Below, piece by piece: positions 7,685 to 15,871 of a DNA stretch of 64,000 nucleotides. Each line of letters opens with the position of its first letter. The first letter of the stretch is position 1. The DNA lies in NCBI GenBank assembly GCA_016788635.1, contig JAEUSU010000008.1, positions 124,001 to 188,000 on the forward strand, written 5' to 3'. The translations under genes and the position numbers were made by a program. This stretch comes from Flavobacteriales bacterium (GTDB taxonomy: Bacteria; Bacteroidota; Bacteroidia; Flavobacteriales_F; PHOS-HE28). The notes under the pieces were generated by a model, which was given only the letters and a program-made list of their open reading frames with translations, was not told the origin of the DNA and ran no database searches.

Positions 7685-9223
7685 ATGCAGCCCATCCTCA
7701 CTGCAGCACAGGTCCGTGAAGCGGATGCGTATACCATCGCACACGAGCCGATCAAGAGCCTGGACTTGATGGAGCGCGCTGGGACGGCGGCTTTCGACTG
7801 GATCTACCAGCACGCGCCCGGCATCCTTTTCCCCAAACACAGCCAGGAGGCGGAATGGCGCTTTCTGGTCTGTGCAGGCAAGGGGAACAATGGAGGCGAT
7901 GGCCTCGTGGTGGCTCGTTCGCTGCTGCGGAGTGGTTACGATGTGGATGTGTGGATCGTTGAAGACCAGAAGGTTGGAACGCCTGACTTCGAAGAAAATT
8001 TGAAGCGGTTGAAAAAGGCCAAGGGCAAGGTCATAAGCATTTCTTCCCCATCAGACATCCCCGCCATTCCAGCCGGAGTGCTCGTGATCGATGCGCTCTT
8101 TGGCACGGGCTTGAGCCGGCCCCTTACTGGGCTGTTCGCTGATCTGGTGCAGGCCATAAACGCATCGGGCTGCACCGTGGTGGCCATTGATGTGCCATCG
8201 GGGCTCCTGTCGGAAGCATGCTTGGATGGCAAGGATGTGGTGGTGCACGCCACACATACCCTCACGTTCCAAGTGCCCAAGCTCGCATTCTTCTTCCGGG
8301 AAAATGCCCGGGCAGTGGGTCACTGGCATGTCTTGCCCATTGGACTTGATGAGGAGTTCATCCGTGGCATGGGCAGCCCCTATGCGCTGGTGGAGCAGGA
8401 CGATTTACAGCGTTGGCTGCCACCGCGTGACCGTTTCGCGCACAAAGGCGACCATGGCCATGCGCTGCTCATGGCCGGTAGTGCTGACAAGTTGGGAGCA
8501 GCGTTGCTCGCTACGGGCGGGGCTCTCCGCAGCGGTGCCGGGTTGGTCACCACGCACCTGCCCGCATCGGGCCTGCCGGCGTTGAACGCTCGTCTTCCCG
8601 AGGCCATGGCATCCGTGGATCCGGGAGAAGGAGTATTATCTGAATTGCCCAAGCTGGACCGCTATTCCGCGATCGGGGTCGGGCCGGGCATCGGCACAGC
8701 TGAGCAAACGGCCCAAGTGATCAAGCTGCTTTTGCAGGAGGCCCAATGCCCCCTGGTGATCGATGCGGACGGGTTGAACGTGTTGGCTGAGAACCCCACC
8801 TGGCTCGCCTTCCTTCCAGCGAACACGGCCCTGACCCCACACCCCAAGGAATTGGACCGGCTCGTGGGTGGTGCTTCAGACAGCGCCACCCGGTTGGAGA
8901 AGGCCCGCGAATTGGCCCGGAAAAGCGGATCTTACGTGGTGCTGAAGGGCGCCTACTCGGCGACCTGTGCCCCCACGGGACAGGTCTGGTTCAACCCCAC
9001 CGGGAATCCGGGCATGGCACGGGGTGGTAGCGGTGATGTGCTCACCGGCCTGCTCACAGGCTTGCTGGCTCAAGGTCTCCCACCGGGAACGGCGTGCACC
9101 CTGGCCGTGTACCTGCACGGGTTGGCTGGCGATCAGGCTGCTGCGGAATTAGGCATGGACGGCATGACCGTGACCGACCTGATCGATCGATTGCCATCGG
9201 CCTGGAGGGCACTTCGCGGTTGA
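7685..9223 (+). CDS. nnr: Bifunctional NAD(P)H-hydrate epimerase / ADP-dependent NAD(P)HX dehydratase
   Basis: A 512-residue metabolite-repair enzyme that restores hydrated NADH and NADPH. The N-terminal half (about 1-215) is the YjeF_N epimerase with the motif GKGNNGGDGLVVARSLL. The C-terminal half (about 235-505) is the ribokinase-like dehydratase, with VIDADGLNVLAENP, LTPHPKELDRLVG and the nucleotide-site motif NPGMARGGSGDVLTGLLTGL. The ATG at 7685 was chosen because MQPILTAAQVREADAYTI is the usual N terminus of the family. An upstream frame extension overlaps the previous gene and terminator. The gene ends four bases from the convergent YciO/Sua5-type gene. Confidence 0.95.
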   Translation: MQPILTAAQVREADAYTIAHEPIKSLDLMERAGTAAFDWIYQHAPGILFPKHSQEAEWRFLVCAGKGNNGGDGLVVARSLLRSGYDVDVWIVEDQKVGTPDFEENLKRLKKAKGKVISISSPSDIPAIPAGVLVIDALFGTGLSRPLTGLFADLVQAINASGCTVVAIDVPSGLLSEACLDGKDVVVHATHTLTFQVPKLAFFFRENARAVGHWHVLPIGLDEEFIRGMGSPYALVEQDDLQRWLPPRDRFAHKGDHGHALLMAGSADKLGAALLATGGALRSGAGLVTTHLPASGLPALNARLPEAMASVDPGEGVLSELPKLDRYSAIGVGPGIGTAEQTAQVIKLLLQEAQCPLVIDADGLNVLAENPTWLAFLPANTALTPHPKELDRLVGGASDSATRLEKARELARKSGSYVVLKGAYSATCAPTGQVWFNPTGNPGMARGGSGDVLTGLLTGLLAQGLPPGTACTLAVYLHGLAGDQAAAELGMDGMTVTDLIDRLPSAWRALRG

Positions 9224-9226
9224 CCC

Positions 9227-9847
9227 TCAGCTGATATCGTCCACAGGACCTTTGCCGGCGCGGATCACCACCGGTGGCCCTTGCGTCAGATCGATCACCG
9301 TGGATCCTTCCAGTCCACCCGTACCGGCATCGATCACCAGGTCCACCGCGTGTCCCAGGTGTTCCTGCATGCGCTCGGGATCTGTCGTGTAGTCCACCAC
9401 CTTGTCGGGGTCGTGCACCGAGGCGGCCACCAGCGCATGCCCCAATTCTCTGCAAATGGCCTGTGGAATGGCGTGGTCCGGCACCCGGATGCCAGCGGTG
9501 CGGCGGTTGTTCTTGAAAAGCCTGGGGATCTCCGCACTTGCCGGCAGGATGTAGGTGTATGGCCCTGGGAGTGTGCGCTTCAACAGGCGGAAAGCTGCGG
9601 TATCCACGGCCCGGGTGTAAAGCGAAAGCTCGCTCAGGTCAGGGCAGATCAGGGAGAGCTCGGCTTTTTGTGGCTTCACTCCCTTGAGCCTGGCCACGCG
9701 CTCGATGGCGCTGCTCTGGTGCGCGCTGCACACGAACGCGTAGACCGTATCCGTGGGGCAGATCACCACGCCACCGGCGCGGAGCACCTCCACCACACGT
9801 TGCACCTTCCGCTGTTCCGGGTGGGTGGGGTGGATCTCCAACCGCAT
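9227..9847 (-). CDS. L-threonylcarbamoyladenylate synthase family protein (YciO/Sua5/TsaC)
   Basis: A 206-residue YrdC-fold protein. Members with the full activity make threonylcarbamoyl-AMP from threonine, bicarbonate and ATP for the tRNA t6A37 modification. The YrdC core is visible: VVICPTDTVYAFVCSA, then IERVARLKGVKPQKAELSLIC, GPYTYILPAS and RRTAGIRVPDH. The sequence is closer to the YciO branch, whose activity is less certain, than to TsaC. The methylthiotransferase mtaB, which acts on t6A, lies nearby at 10.9 kb. It is 6 bases downstream of the transaldolase gene and probably co-transcribed with it. Confidence 0.88.
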   Translation of the reverse strand: MRLEIHPTHPEQRKVQRVVEVLRAGGVVICPTDTVYAFVCSAHQSSAIERVARLKGVKPQKAELSLICPDLSELSLYTRAVDTAAFRLLKRTLPGPYTYILPASAEIPRLFKNNRRTAGIRVPDHAIPQAICRELGHALVAASVHDPDKVVDYTTDPERMQEHLGHAVDLVIDAGTGGLEGSTVIDLTQGPPVVIRAGKGPVDDIS

Positions 9848-9853
9848 GTCCGC

Positions 9854-10522
9854 TCAGACCTTGGCCGGTTGCTGCGCCTTGCGGTGGTCGGCCAGGAATT
9901 TCTCCAGTCCGATGGTGGTGAGGGGATGATCGAACAGTGCCAGGATGGCGCTGAGCGGGCAGGTGGCCACGTCCGCACCCACCTCCGCACACTGGATGAT
10001 GTGCATGGGATGGCGGATGCTGGCCGCCAGCACCTGGGTATGCAGGCCGTAGTTGTCGTAAATGGTGCGGATCTGCCGGATCAGGGCCACCCCATCGGTG
10101 CTCACATCATCCAACCTGCCAATGAAGGGGGACACGTAGGTGGCACCGGCCTTGGCTGCCAGCAATGCCTGACCCGCACTGAAGACCAGGGTGCAGTTCG
10201 TGCGGATGCCCTTGCTGCTGAAGTGCCTGATCGCTTTCACCCCGTCCTTGATCATGGGCACCTTCACCACTATCCGGGGGTGCAGCGCGGCCAGCTCCTC
10301 GCCCTCACGTACCATGCCGGCCAAGTCGGTGGCGATCACTTCGGCGCTCACATCACCATCCACCGCCTCGCAGATGTCCACGTAATGTTTACGTACACGC
10401 TCTTCTCCGGCGATGCCTTCCTTGGCCATCAATGAGGGGTTCGTGGTCACGCCGTCCAGCACGCCCAAAGCGGCGGCCTCCTTGATCTGGGCAAGGCTTG
10501 CGGTATCAATGAAGAATTTCAT
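9854..10522 (-). CDS. Small transaldolase (TalC/FSA fold, transaldolase-type active site)
   Basis: A 222-residue enzyme of the short transaldolase / fructose-6-phosphate aldolase family in central sugar-phosphate metabolism. The ATG at 10522 gives the canonical N terminus MKFFIDTASLAQIKEA. Visible active-site positions are Asp6, the block DGVTTNPSLM (Thr26, Asn28), Glu61 in SAEVIA, the Schiff-base Lys87 in VVKVPM, Thr in CTLVF, and Phe in YVSPFIGR. Glu and Phe at these two sites are, from what I recall of the family, the transaldolase-type residues; E. coli FSA has Gln and Tyr. A perfect minus-strand -7 element (10541-10548) lies 18 bases upstream. Confidence 0.93.
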   Translation of the reverse strand: MKFFIDTASLAQIKEAAALGVLDGVTTNPSLMAKEGIAGEERVRKHYVDICEAVDGDVSAEVIATDLAGMVREGEELAALHPRIVVKVPMIKDGVKAIRHFSSKGIRTNCTLVFSAGQALLAAKAGATYVSPFIGRLDDVSTDGVALIRQIRTIYDNYGLHTQVLAASIRHPMHIIQCAEVGADVATCPLSAILALFDHPLTTIGLEKFLADHRKAQQPAKV

Positions 10523-10540
10523 GGGTTGCGGGGATGGCCG

Positions 10541-10548
10541 CAAAGGTA
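10541..10548 (-). promoter_or_regulatory. -7 promoter element of the transaldolase gene
   Basis: TACCTTTG on the minus strand fits TAnnTTTG exactly and ends 18 bases before the ATG. Confidence 0.55.
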
Positions 10549-10619
10549 GCCGCCTGCCGCAGCGCTGGAAATCGCTCGTGAGCGCTTCCAACAGCCCTAG
10601 TTAGGGCTTGGTAAGTGGC

Positions 10620-10751
10620 TCAGGGCCAAGGGTATTGGGCGAGCGAGAAAGAGGCCACGGCGAGCAGGGCGCAAACCAGGGCGCAGATGCGCACCCAGCG
10701 GGCGCGGTCGCCCAAAGTGAAGACGTTCTGTGTGGAGCGGGTCGGGTTCAT
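10620..10751 (-). CDS. Small single-pass membrane protein (43 residues)
   Basis: A short frame from ATG at 10751 encodes 43 residues. An N-terminal basic and polar part (MNPTRSTQNVFTLGDRARWV) is followed by one hydrophobic helix (ICALVCALLAVASFSLA) and the tail QYPWP. The minus-strand sequence TCTTTTTG (10772-10779) is one mismatch from TAnnTTTG and ends 20 bases before the ATG. The topology, composition and promoter suggest a real small gene. A longer frame extending into mtaB on the opposite strand is surely an artefact. I recognise no family. Confidence 0.45.
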   Translation of the reverse strand: MNPTRSTQNVFTLGDRARWVRICALVCALLAVASFSLAQYPWP

Positions 10752-10888
10752 GGTCCGGGTCGGCGAAGCAACAAAAAGACGGTGGACCGTGGGAACGGTT
10801 GCCGATGGGAATTTCACAAAGCGCTGTAGATGAAGCCTGCCTAGGTAAGGCAACCGTTCATGCCAGCCTTCGCGCGAAAGCGCATCCC

Positions 10889-10896
10889 TACCTTCG
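10889..10896 (+). promoter_or_regulatory. -7 promoter element of mtaB
   Basis: TACCTTCG, one mismatch from TAnnTTTG, ends 8 bases before the ATG of mtaB, so the transcript may start at or very near the start codon. Confidence 0.45.
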
Positions 10897-10904
10897 CGGC
10901 CTTC

Positions 10905-12257
10905 ATGAGTTCCGGTCGCACCGTTGCCTTTCATACCCTGGGCTGCAAGCTCAATTTCGCCGAAACGAGCACCCTTGCCCGTTCGCTGGAAGAGGCTGGT
11001 TTTGCCCGGGTGCGGCCTGAGGAAAGGCCGGACGTGTTCGTGCTGAACACGTGCAGCGTCACCGAGAACGCCGACAAGGAGTGCCGCCAATGGGTACGTC
11101 GCTTCCAGCGCATCAACCCGGAGGGCTTCATAGCCGTGGTGGGCTGCTACGCGCAGTTGAAGCCGCAGGAAATAGCGGCCATTCCGGGTGTTGACCTGGT
11201 GCTGGGGGCCAACGAGAAGTTCGATCTCGCCGCTCATCTGGAGCGCCTCGAGGGAAAACAAGACCAAGGCCGGGCCGTGTTCGGCGCCATCAAGGAGGTG
11301 CGCTCCTTTGTCCCAGGATGGAACACAGGGGATCGTACCCGGACATTTCTGAAGGTGCAGGACGGGTGTGACTACTTCTGTTCATTCTGCACCATCCCCT
11401 TGGCCAGGGGGCGCAGCCGCAGCGCCACCATAGCCGAGACCTTGGCCATTGTGCGCGGCATTGCCAGTGCCGGTGTGCGCGAAGTCGTTCTCACCGGAGT
11501 GAATACCGGCGATTTCGGGCGTATGCATGGTGAGACCTTCCTTGATCTTGTGCGTGAGCTGGACAAGGTGCAAGGGATCGATCGTTTCCGCATCAGCAGT
11601 ATCGAGCCCAACCTGTGCGGGGATGAACTGATCGACCTGGTCGCAGGAAGCGAGCGCTTCATGCCGCACTTCCACATGCCCCTGCAGAGCGGTTCGGACG
11701 CCATACTGGAGCGCATGCGCCGCCGCTACGACACGGCGCTTTATGCCCGGCGTGTGGAACGCATCCGGGAACGCCTGCCCCATGCCTGCATCGGTGCGGA
11801 TGTGATCACCGGCACACCTGGGGAGAACGACCAGGAGTTCGAACGCACACATGCATTCCTGCGGGATACGGCGGTGGATTACCTGCACGTGTTCACCTAC
11901 AGCGAGCGTGCCAACACCACTGCGGTGCGCATGGAGGATACCGTGCCCACGGAACGGCGCCGTGAACGCACGCACCAGCTGCGCATCCTCAGCACCAAAC
12001 TGCAGCGCAGCTTCATGGAGCGGCAGCTGGGTTCCGCGCGCATGGTCTTGTTCGAGCGGGGCGATGGTGAAGGTGCGGCAATGGAAGGATACACGGACAA
12101 CTACGTCCGTGTGGTGGCGCCATACGATGCCAGCAGGGTGGACCAACTGAGTGAGGTAAGGCTCGGACGCATCAATGGGGACGGCTTGGTGGAGGGCACC
12201 TTTACCATGGCAAGCCCTTCGAGGTATGTGGTGGATGAATTCGCGATGATCGTTTGA
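10905..12257 (+). CDS. mtaB: tRNA t6A37 methylthiotransferase
   Basis: A 450-residue radical-SAM methylthiotransferase that converts t6A at position 37 of ANN-decoding tRNAs to ms2t6A. The N-terminal UPF0004 domain carries its cluster Cys residues in FHTLGCKLNFAETS, LNTCSVTENADKEC and VVGCYAQ. The radical-SAM motif CxxxCxxC is in VQDGCDYFCSFCTIPLARGR (about 162-181), and a C-terminal TRAM-like region follows. GCKLN at the N terminus is typical of MtaB rather than MiaB. The start at 10905 avoids a 15-residue extension that would lie before the promoter element. lgt begins four bases after its stop. Confidence 0.95.
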   Translation: MSSGRTVAFHTLGCKLNFAETSTLARSLEEAGFARVRPEERPDVFVLNTCSVTENADKECRQWVRRFQRINPEGFIAVVGCYAQLKPQEIAAIPGVDLVLGANEKFDLAAHLERLEGKQDQGRAVFGAIKEVRSFVPGWNTGDRTRTFLKVQDGCDYFCSFCTIPLARGRSRSATIAETLAIVRGIASAGVREVVLTGVNTGDFGRMHGETFLDLVRELDKVQGIDRFRISSIEPNLCGDELIDLVAGSERFMPHFHMPLQSGSDAILERMRRRYDTALYARRVERIRERLPHACIGADVITGTPGENDQEFERTHAFLRDTAVDYLHVFTYSERANTTAVRMEDTVPTERRRERTHQLRILSTKLQRSFMERQLGSARMVLFERGDGEGAAMEGYTDNYVRVVAPYDASRVDQLSEVRLGRINGDGLVEGTFTMASPSRYVVDEFAMIV

Positions 12258-12261
12258 ACGC

Positions 12262-13431
12262 ATGTACCCAACGCTTTACCACGCGCTCCTCGACCTGACC
12301 GGTCTGGATGTCCCATTCCTGCGTCTGCTGAACAGCTTCGGCTTCTTCGTGGCATTGGCCTTTGTGGCCGCCAGTTGGACCCTGGCCCGTGAGCTGGCGC
12401 GTATGGAAGGGGCCGGCTTGATCGGAGCCACCATGCGCCAGGTCACCCATGGGTTGCCGGCCACGCCGGTGGAGCTCATCACCAATGGCCTGATCGGTTT
12501 CCTGGTCGGCTGGAAGGGTCTTTTTCTGGTGACCAACATGGCCGAGGTGGGCGCCGACCCCCAGGCATTTCTACTGAGCGGGAAGGGTAGCCTGCTGGGT
12601 GGCCTGGCCATTGGCGTGTTGCTTGCCTGGTTGAAGTGGCGCGAGAAGGAGAAGCAGAAGTTGGAGAAGCCACGCACCGAACACGTGGTGGTGCGAGCGG
12701 CCGAACACGCGGGTAGCATCACGCTGGTGGCCGCATTGTGGGGCCTCATCGGTGCCAAGCTCTTCCACTGGCTGGAGAACCCGCGCGAGTTCCTGGAGTT
12801 CCTTTCGCACCCCGGTGGGCGTGAGTTGTTCAGCGGGTTGACGATGTACGGCGGCCTCATCTTCGCCGGGGCCATGGTGATCCGCTACTTCCGCAGGAAC
12901 GGCATCCACCCACTGCACGGCGCGGACGCCGCTGCCCCCGGTGTGATGCTGGCCTATGCCATCGGGCGCATCGGTTGCCAGGTGAGCGGCGATGGCGACT
13001 GGGGCATCGTGAACACCACCTTCAACGGTCCTGGGCCCAAGTGGCTGTGGCAGTATGATTACCCGAACAACGTGAACGGTGTGGGTGTGCCGCTAACCGA
13101 CGGACGCCCCTGTTTCGAGGGCTATTGCACCGTGCTTCCGGAAACGGTGTTCCCCACGCCACTGTATGAGACCCTCATCTGCCTGGGGCTGTTCGCACTG
13201 CTCTGGGCCCTTCGTAGCAGGCTCAAGCCCGCAGGCACCATCTTCTTCCTCTTCCTGTTCCTCAACGGGCTCGAACGGTTCTTCATCGAGAAGATCCGTG
13301 TGAACGTGCAGGTGCTGGGGAACATCACACAAGCGGAGATCATCGCCACACTGCTCATGCTCGCCGGCATCGCAGGGGTGTTCTGGCTTCGCCGCAAACG
13401 CATTCCGAATGGACCTCAAACAACTGACTGA
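12262..13431 (+). CDS. lgt: Prolipoprotein diacylglyceryl transferase
   Basis: A 389-residue polytopic inner-membrane enzyme that attaches diacylglycerol to the lipobox cysteine of prolipoproteins. Membrane helices are spread over the length. The signature region is visible as LAYAIGRIGCQVSGDGDWGI (about 231-250), the form common in Bacteroidota, with LTMYGGLIFAG earlier in place of the HGG loop. The C terminus has FPTPLYETLIC and NGLERFFIEKIRVN. It is longer than the roughly 290-residue E. coli protein because of extra N-terminal and central segments. Several lipoproteins in this window are its expected substrates. It follows mtaB by 4 bases, and its 3' end overlaps the next gene by 23 bases. 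Confidence 0.94.
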   Translation: MYPTLYHALLDLTGLDVPFLRLLNSFGFFVALAFVAASWTLARELARMEGAGLIGATMRQVTHGLPATPVELITNGLIGFLVGWKGLFLVTNMAEVGADPQAFLLSGKGSLLGGLAIGVLLAWLKWREKEKQKLEKPRTEHVVVRAAEHAGSITLVAALWGLIGAKLFHWLENPREFLEFLSHPGGRELFSGLTMYGGLIFAGAMVIRYFRRNGIHPLHGADAAAPGVMLAYAIGRIGCQVSGDGDWGIVNTTFNGPGPKWLWQYDYPNNVNGVGVPLTDGRPCFEGYCTVLPETVFPTPLYETLICLGLFALLWALRSRLKPAGTIFFLFLFLNGLERFFIEKIRVNVQVLGNITQAEIIATLLMLAGIAGVFWLRRKRIPNGPQTTD

Positions 13432-14206
13432 ACAAGTCGAAGCCCTGTGCCTTGATGTGGCCGCCTTCATCCGCTCTGAAGCGGACAAGCTGACCGAGGC
13501 GGGGGTGAGCAGCAAGAGCGTGAACAACCTGGTGACCCATGTGGATCACACCGCGGAGGACCGGCTGGTGGAGGCCCTGGAGCGCATCCTGCCCGGTGCC
13601 GGTTTCATTGCCGAGGAAGGCAGTGGCGAACGAGGCCAGGCACTGAACTGGGTGATCGATCCGCTGGATGGCACCACCAACTTCGTGCATGGCGTGCCTT
13701 GTTATTGTATCAGCATTGCTTTGATCGATGGCGCCGAACCATTGCTGGGCGTAGTGCATGAGGTGACCCGCGATGAACGCTTCACGGCGTGGAAGGGTGG
13801 CGGCGCCTTCCTGAACGGCAAGCCCATCCATGTGAGCTCCCGCACACAGTTGCAGGACAGCCTTCTGGCCACGGGTTTCCCTTACGATGACTTCGGCATG
13901 GAGGCCGAGTACATGGACCTGCTGCGTGAGCTGATGCACCGCACGCGCGGCATCCGTCGCCTGGGCAGTGCCGCCGCCGATCTGGCGTACGTGGCCTGCG
14001 GCCGTTTCGAGGCGTTCTACGAGTATGGCCTGAACAGCTGGGATGTGGCGGCCGGTGTGCTGCTCGTGCGTGAAGCGGGAGGCCAGGTGAGCGGCTTCAG
14101 GCCCACCAAGGACCCCGTGTTCGATGAGGAGATCGTGGCCAGCAACAGCGCCATCCACGAGGAACTGCTGGAGGTGGTGGAGCGCTATTGGATGCGCCAG
14201 GACTGA
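13409..14206 (+). CDS. Inositol-1-monophosphatase family phosphatase
   Basis: A 265-residue Mg-dependent phosphatase of the IMPase/SuhB family. The metal-binding motifs are intact: FIAEEGSG (about residue 70), WVIDPLDGTTNFVHG (about 88-102) and LNSWDVAAGVLLVREAGGQV (about 210-229). The substrate could be inositol phosphate or another sugar phosphate. SuhB in E. coli also assists rRNA transcription, and nothing here decides between these roles. Its ATG lies inside the end of lgt, suggesting translational coupling. Confidence 0.94.
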   Translation: MDLKQLTEQVEALCLDVAAFIRSEADKLTEAGVSSKSVNNLVTHVDHTAEDRLVEALERILPGAGFIAEEGSGERGQALNWVIDPLDGTTNFVHGVPCYCISIALIDGAEPLLGVVHEVTRDERFTAWKGGGAFLNGKPIHVSSRTQLQDSLLATGFPYDDFGMEAEYMDLLRELMHRTRGIRRLGSAAADLAYVACGRFEAFYEYGLNSWDVAAGVLLVREAGGQVSGFRPTKDPVFDEEIVASNSAIHEELLEVVERYWMRQD

Positions 14207-14223
14207 CGCAAGGTCCAGCGTGG

Positions 14224-15669
14224 TCAGCGCCGCTTCGCCAGGGCCAGCAAGCCCAGGAAGGTGATCGCGCCGTTCACCAACAGCAGCTCGAAGCCGAAAT
14301 GGTAGCCGTTGAAGAGCACGTCGGAGAACCGGTCAAGCAGGTAGGTGAGGATGGGTGAAAGCACCGCCACGACCGGCACCCACCGATCGCGCACGGCGAA
14401 GCGCGTGAGCATGCCGAAGGCGAACAGACCCAGCAATGGTCCATAGGTGTAACCGGCAACAGTGAACACGGTCTTGATCACGCTGTCATCATTCAGCACC
14501 TTGAAGAGCAGGATCAGCACCACCATCCATGCGCTCATGATCAAGTGCACCTGTTTGCGTAGCAGTTCGCGCGACTCCTCTGGTCGCTCCTCGATGCGCA
14601 GCACATCCACGCACACACTGGTGGTGAGCGCGGTAAGGGCACTGTCCGCGCTGGAATAGGCCGCCGCGATAAGGCCGAGGATGAACAGCAGGCCCACGAT
14701 CACCGGCAGGCTGCCGTTGGTGGCCAGCATGGGGTAGAGCTGGTCGGCTTGGGCCGGAAGCGGGAGGTCATGTTGATCTACATACAGGAACAGCAAAGCA
14801 CCCAGTGTCAGGAAAACGAGGTTCACCAGCACCAGCACCAGGCTGAAGGAGACCATGTTCTTCTGCGCCTCCCGGATGTTGCGGCAGCTGAGGTTCTTCT
14901 GCATCATGTCCTGGTCCAGCCCGGTCATGGCAATGGCGATGAACATGCCGCCGAGGAACTGTTTCCAGAAGTAGGTGCCGGGCTTGGGGTCGTCGAAAAA
15001 GAACACGCGGCTGAGCTCGTGCTGTTGTACCTGGGCCAGGGTCTCACCCGGTGACCAGCCCAGTTGCTCGCCCAACATGGCCACGGTGAGCCCCACGGCC
15101 AGCAGCATGAAGAGGGTCTGCAGCGTGTCTGTCCAGATGATGGTGCGCATACCGCCGCGATGGGTGTACAGCCAAATGAGCGCGATGGTGAGCACCACGG
15201 TGGCCACGAAGGGTATGCCCCAGGCGTCGAACAGCAGGAACTGCAGCACCATGGCCACCAGGTAGAGGCGCGCGGCAGAGCCCACACTGCGGCTGAGCAG
15301 GAAGAACCAGGCACCTGTGAGGTAGCTGTTGCGCCCAAAGCGCTGGCCCAGGTAGCCATAGATGCTGGTGAGCTGAAGCCGGTAATAGAGCGGCATGAGC
15401 ACGAAGGCGATCACCGCATACCCCGGCAGGTAGCCCAGCACCATCTGCAGGTAGCTGAACTGGTTGGCACCGACCATGCCCGGCACGCTGATGAAAGTGA
15501 CCCCGCTGAGCGAGGCGCCGATCATGCCGAAGGCCACCACGTACCAGGGCGACTTCCGCTCACCCAGGAAGAAGGCGCTATTGCCCGCCCCACGCGAGGT
15601 GATCAGGGAAACGGCGTACAGCAGCCCGAAGTAGGCGAGGATGATGGTGAGGACAAGGAAGGGGCTCAC
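14224..15669 (-). CDS. Sodium:solute symporter (SSS family)
   Basis: About 481 residues with roughly 13 membrane helices, an inner-membrane Na+-coupled transporter. The SSS family core is visible: YFGLLYAVSLITSRG, LGERKSPWYVVAFGMIGASL (about 40-59, first helix pair), GYLPGYAVIAFVLMPLYYRL, and GLIAAAYSSADSALTALTTS, the Na2-site helix rich in small Ser/Thr residues. The substrate is unknown. No ATG is available; the GTG at 15669 (giving MSPFLVLTIILAYF) is preferred over a TTG at 15690, and a -7-like TTCCTTCG stands just before it. The gene is convergent with the phosphatase. Confidence 0.88.
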   Translation of the reverse strand: MSPFLVLTIILAYFGLLYAVSLITSRGAGNSAFFLGERKSPWYVVAFGMIGASLSGVTFISVPGMVGANQFSYLQMVLGYLPGYAVIAFVLMPLYYRLQLTSIYGYLGQRFGRNSYLTGAWFFLLSRSVGSAARLYLVAMVLQFLLFDAWGIPFVATVVLTIALIWLYTHRGGMRTIIWTDTLQTLFMLLAVGLTVAMLGEQLGWSPGETLAQVQQHELSRVFFFDDPKPGTYFWKQFLGGMFIAIAMTGLDQDMMQKNLSCRNIREAQKNMVSFSLVLVLVNLVFLTLGALLFLYVDQHDLPLPAQADQLYPMLATNGSLPVIVGLLFILGLIAAAYSSADSALTALTTSVCVDVLRIEERPEESRELLRKQVHLIMSAWMVVLILLFKVLNDDSVIKTVFTVAGYTYGPLLGLFAFGMLTRFAVRDRWVPVVAVLSPILTYLLDRFSDVLFNGYHFGFELLLVNGAITFLGLLALAKRR

Positions 15670-15811
15670 GGCTGCGAAGGAATGCAGCAATGGGCGGGAC
15701 GTTCACCGTCGCGGGGAGGATTTCTCGCCATGGGATCGTCGAAACAGGAATGCGACAGAACCATTCATCGCGTGTAACCAAAGTTCTATTGTGACCCGGT
15801 CATCGGCCGAG

Positions 15812-15819
15812 TAGGTTTG
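15812..15819 (+). promoter_or_regulatory. Promoter of the large T9SS protein
   Basis: TAGGTTTG fits TAnnTTTG exactly, with TTG at 15789-15791 and a 20-base spacer. The ATG is 52 bases downstream. Confidence 0.65.
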
Positions 15820-15871
15820 AGAAGCCTAATGGACCGTTCCTCCTCAGAGGGACTCAACCTCCTTACCAGCC

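Noticed and set aside
10752-11267. A long minus-strand frame joining the 43-residue peptide to sequence inside mtaB
   Set aside because: It is antisense to the conserved radical-SAM gene; only the short 3' part with a membrane helix is plausible.
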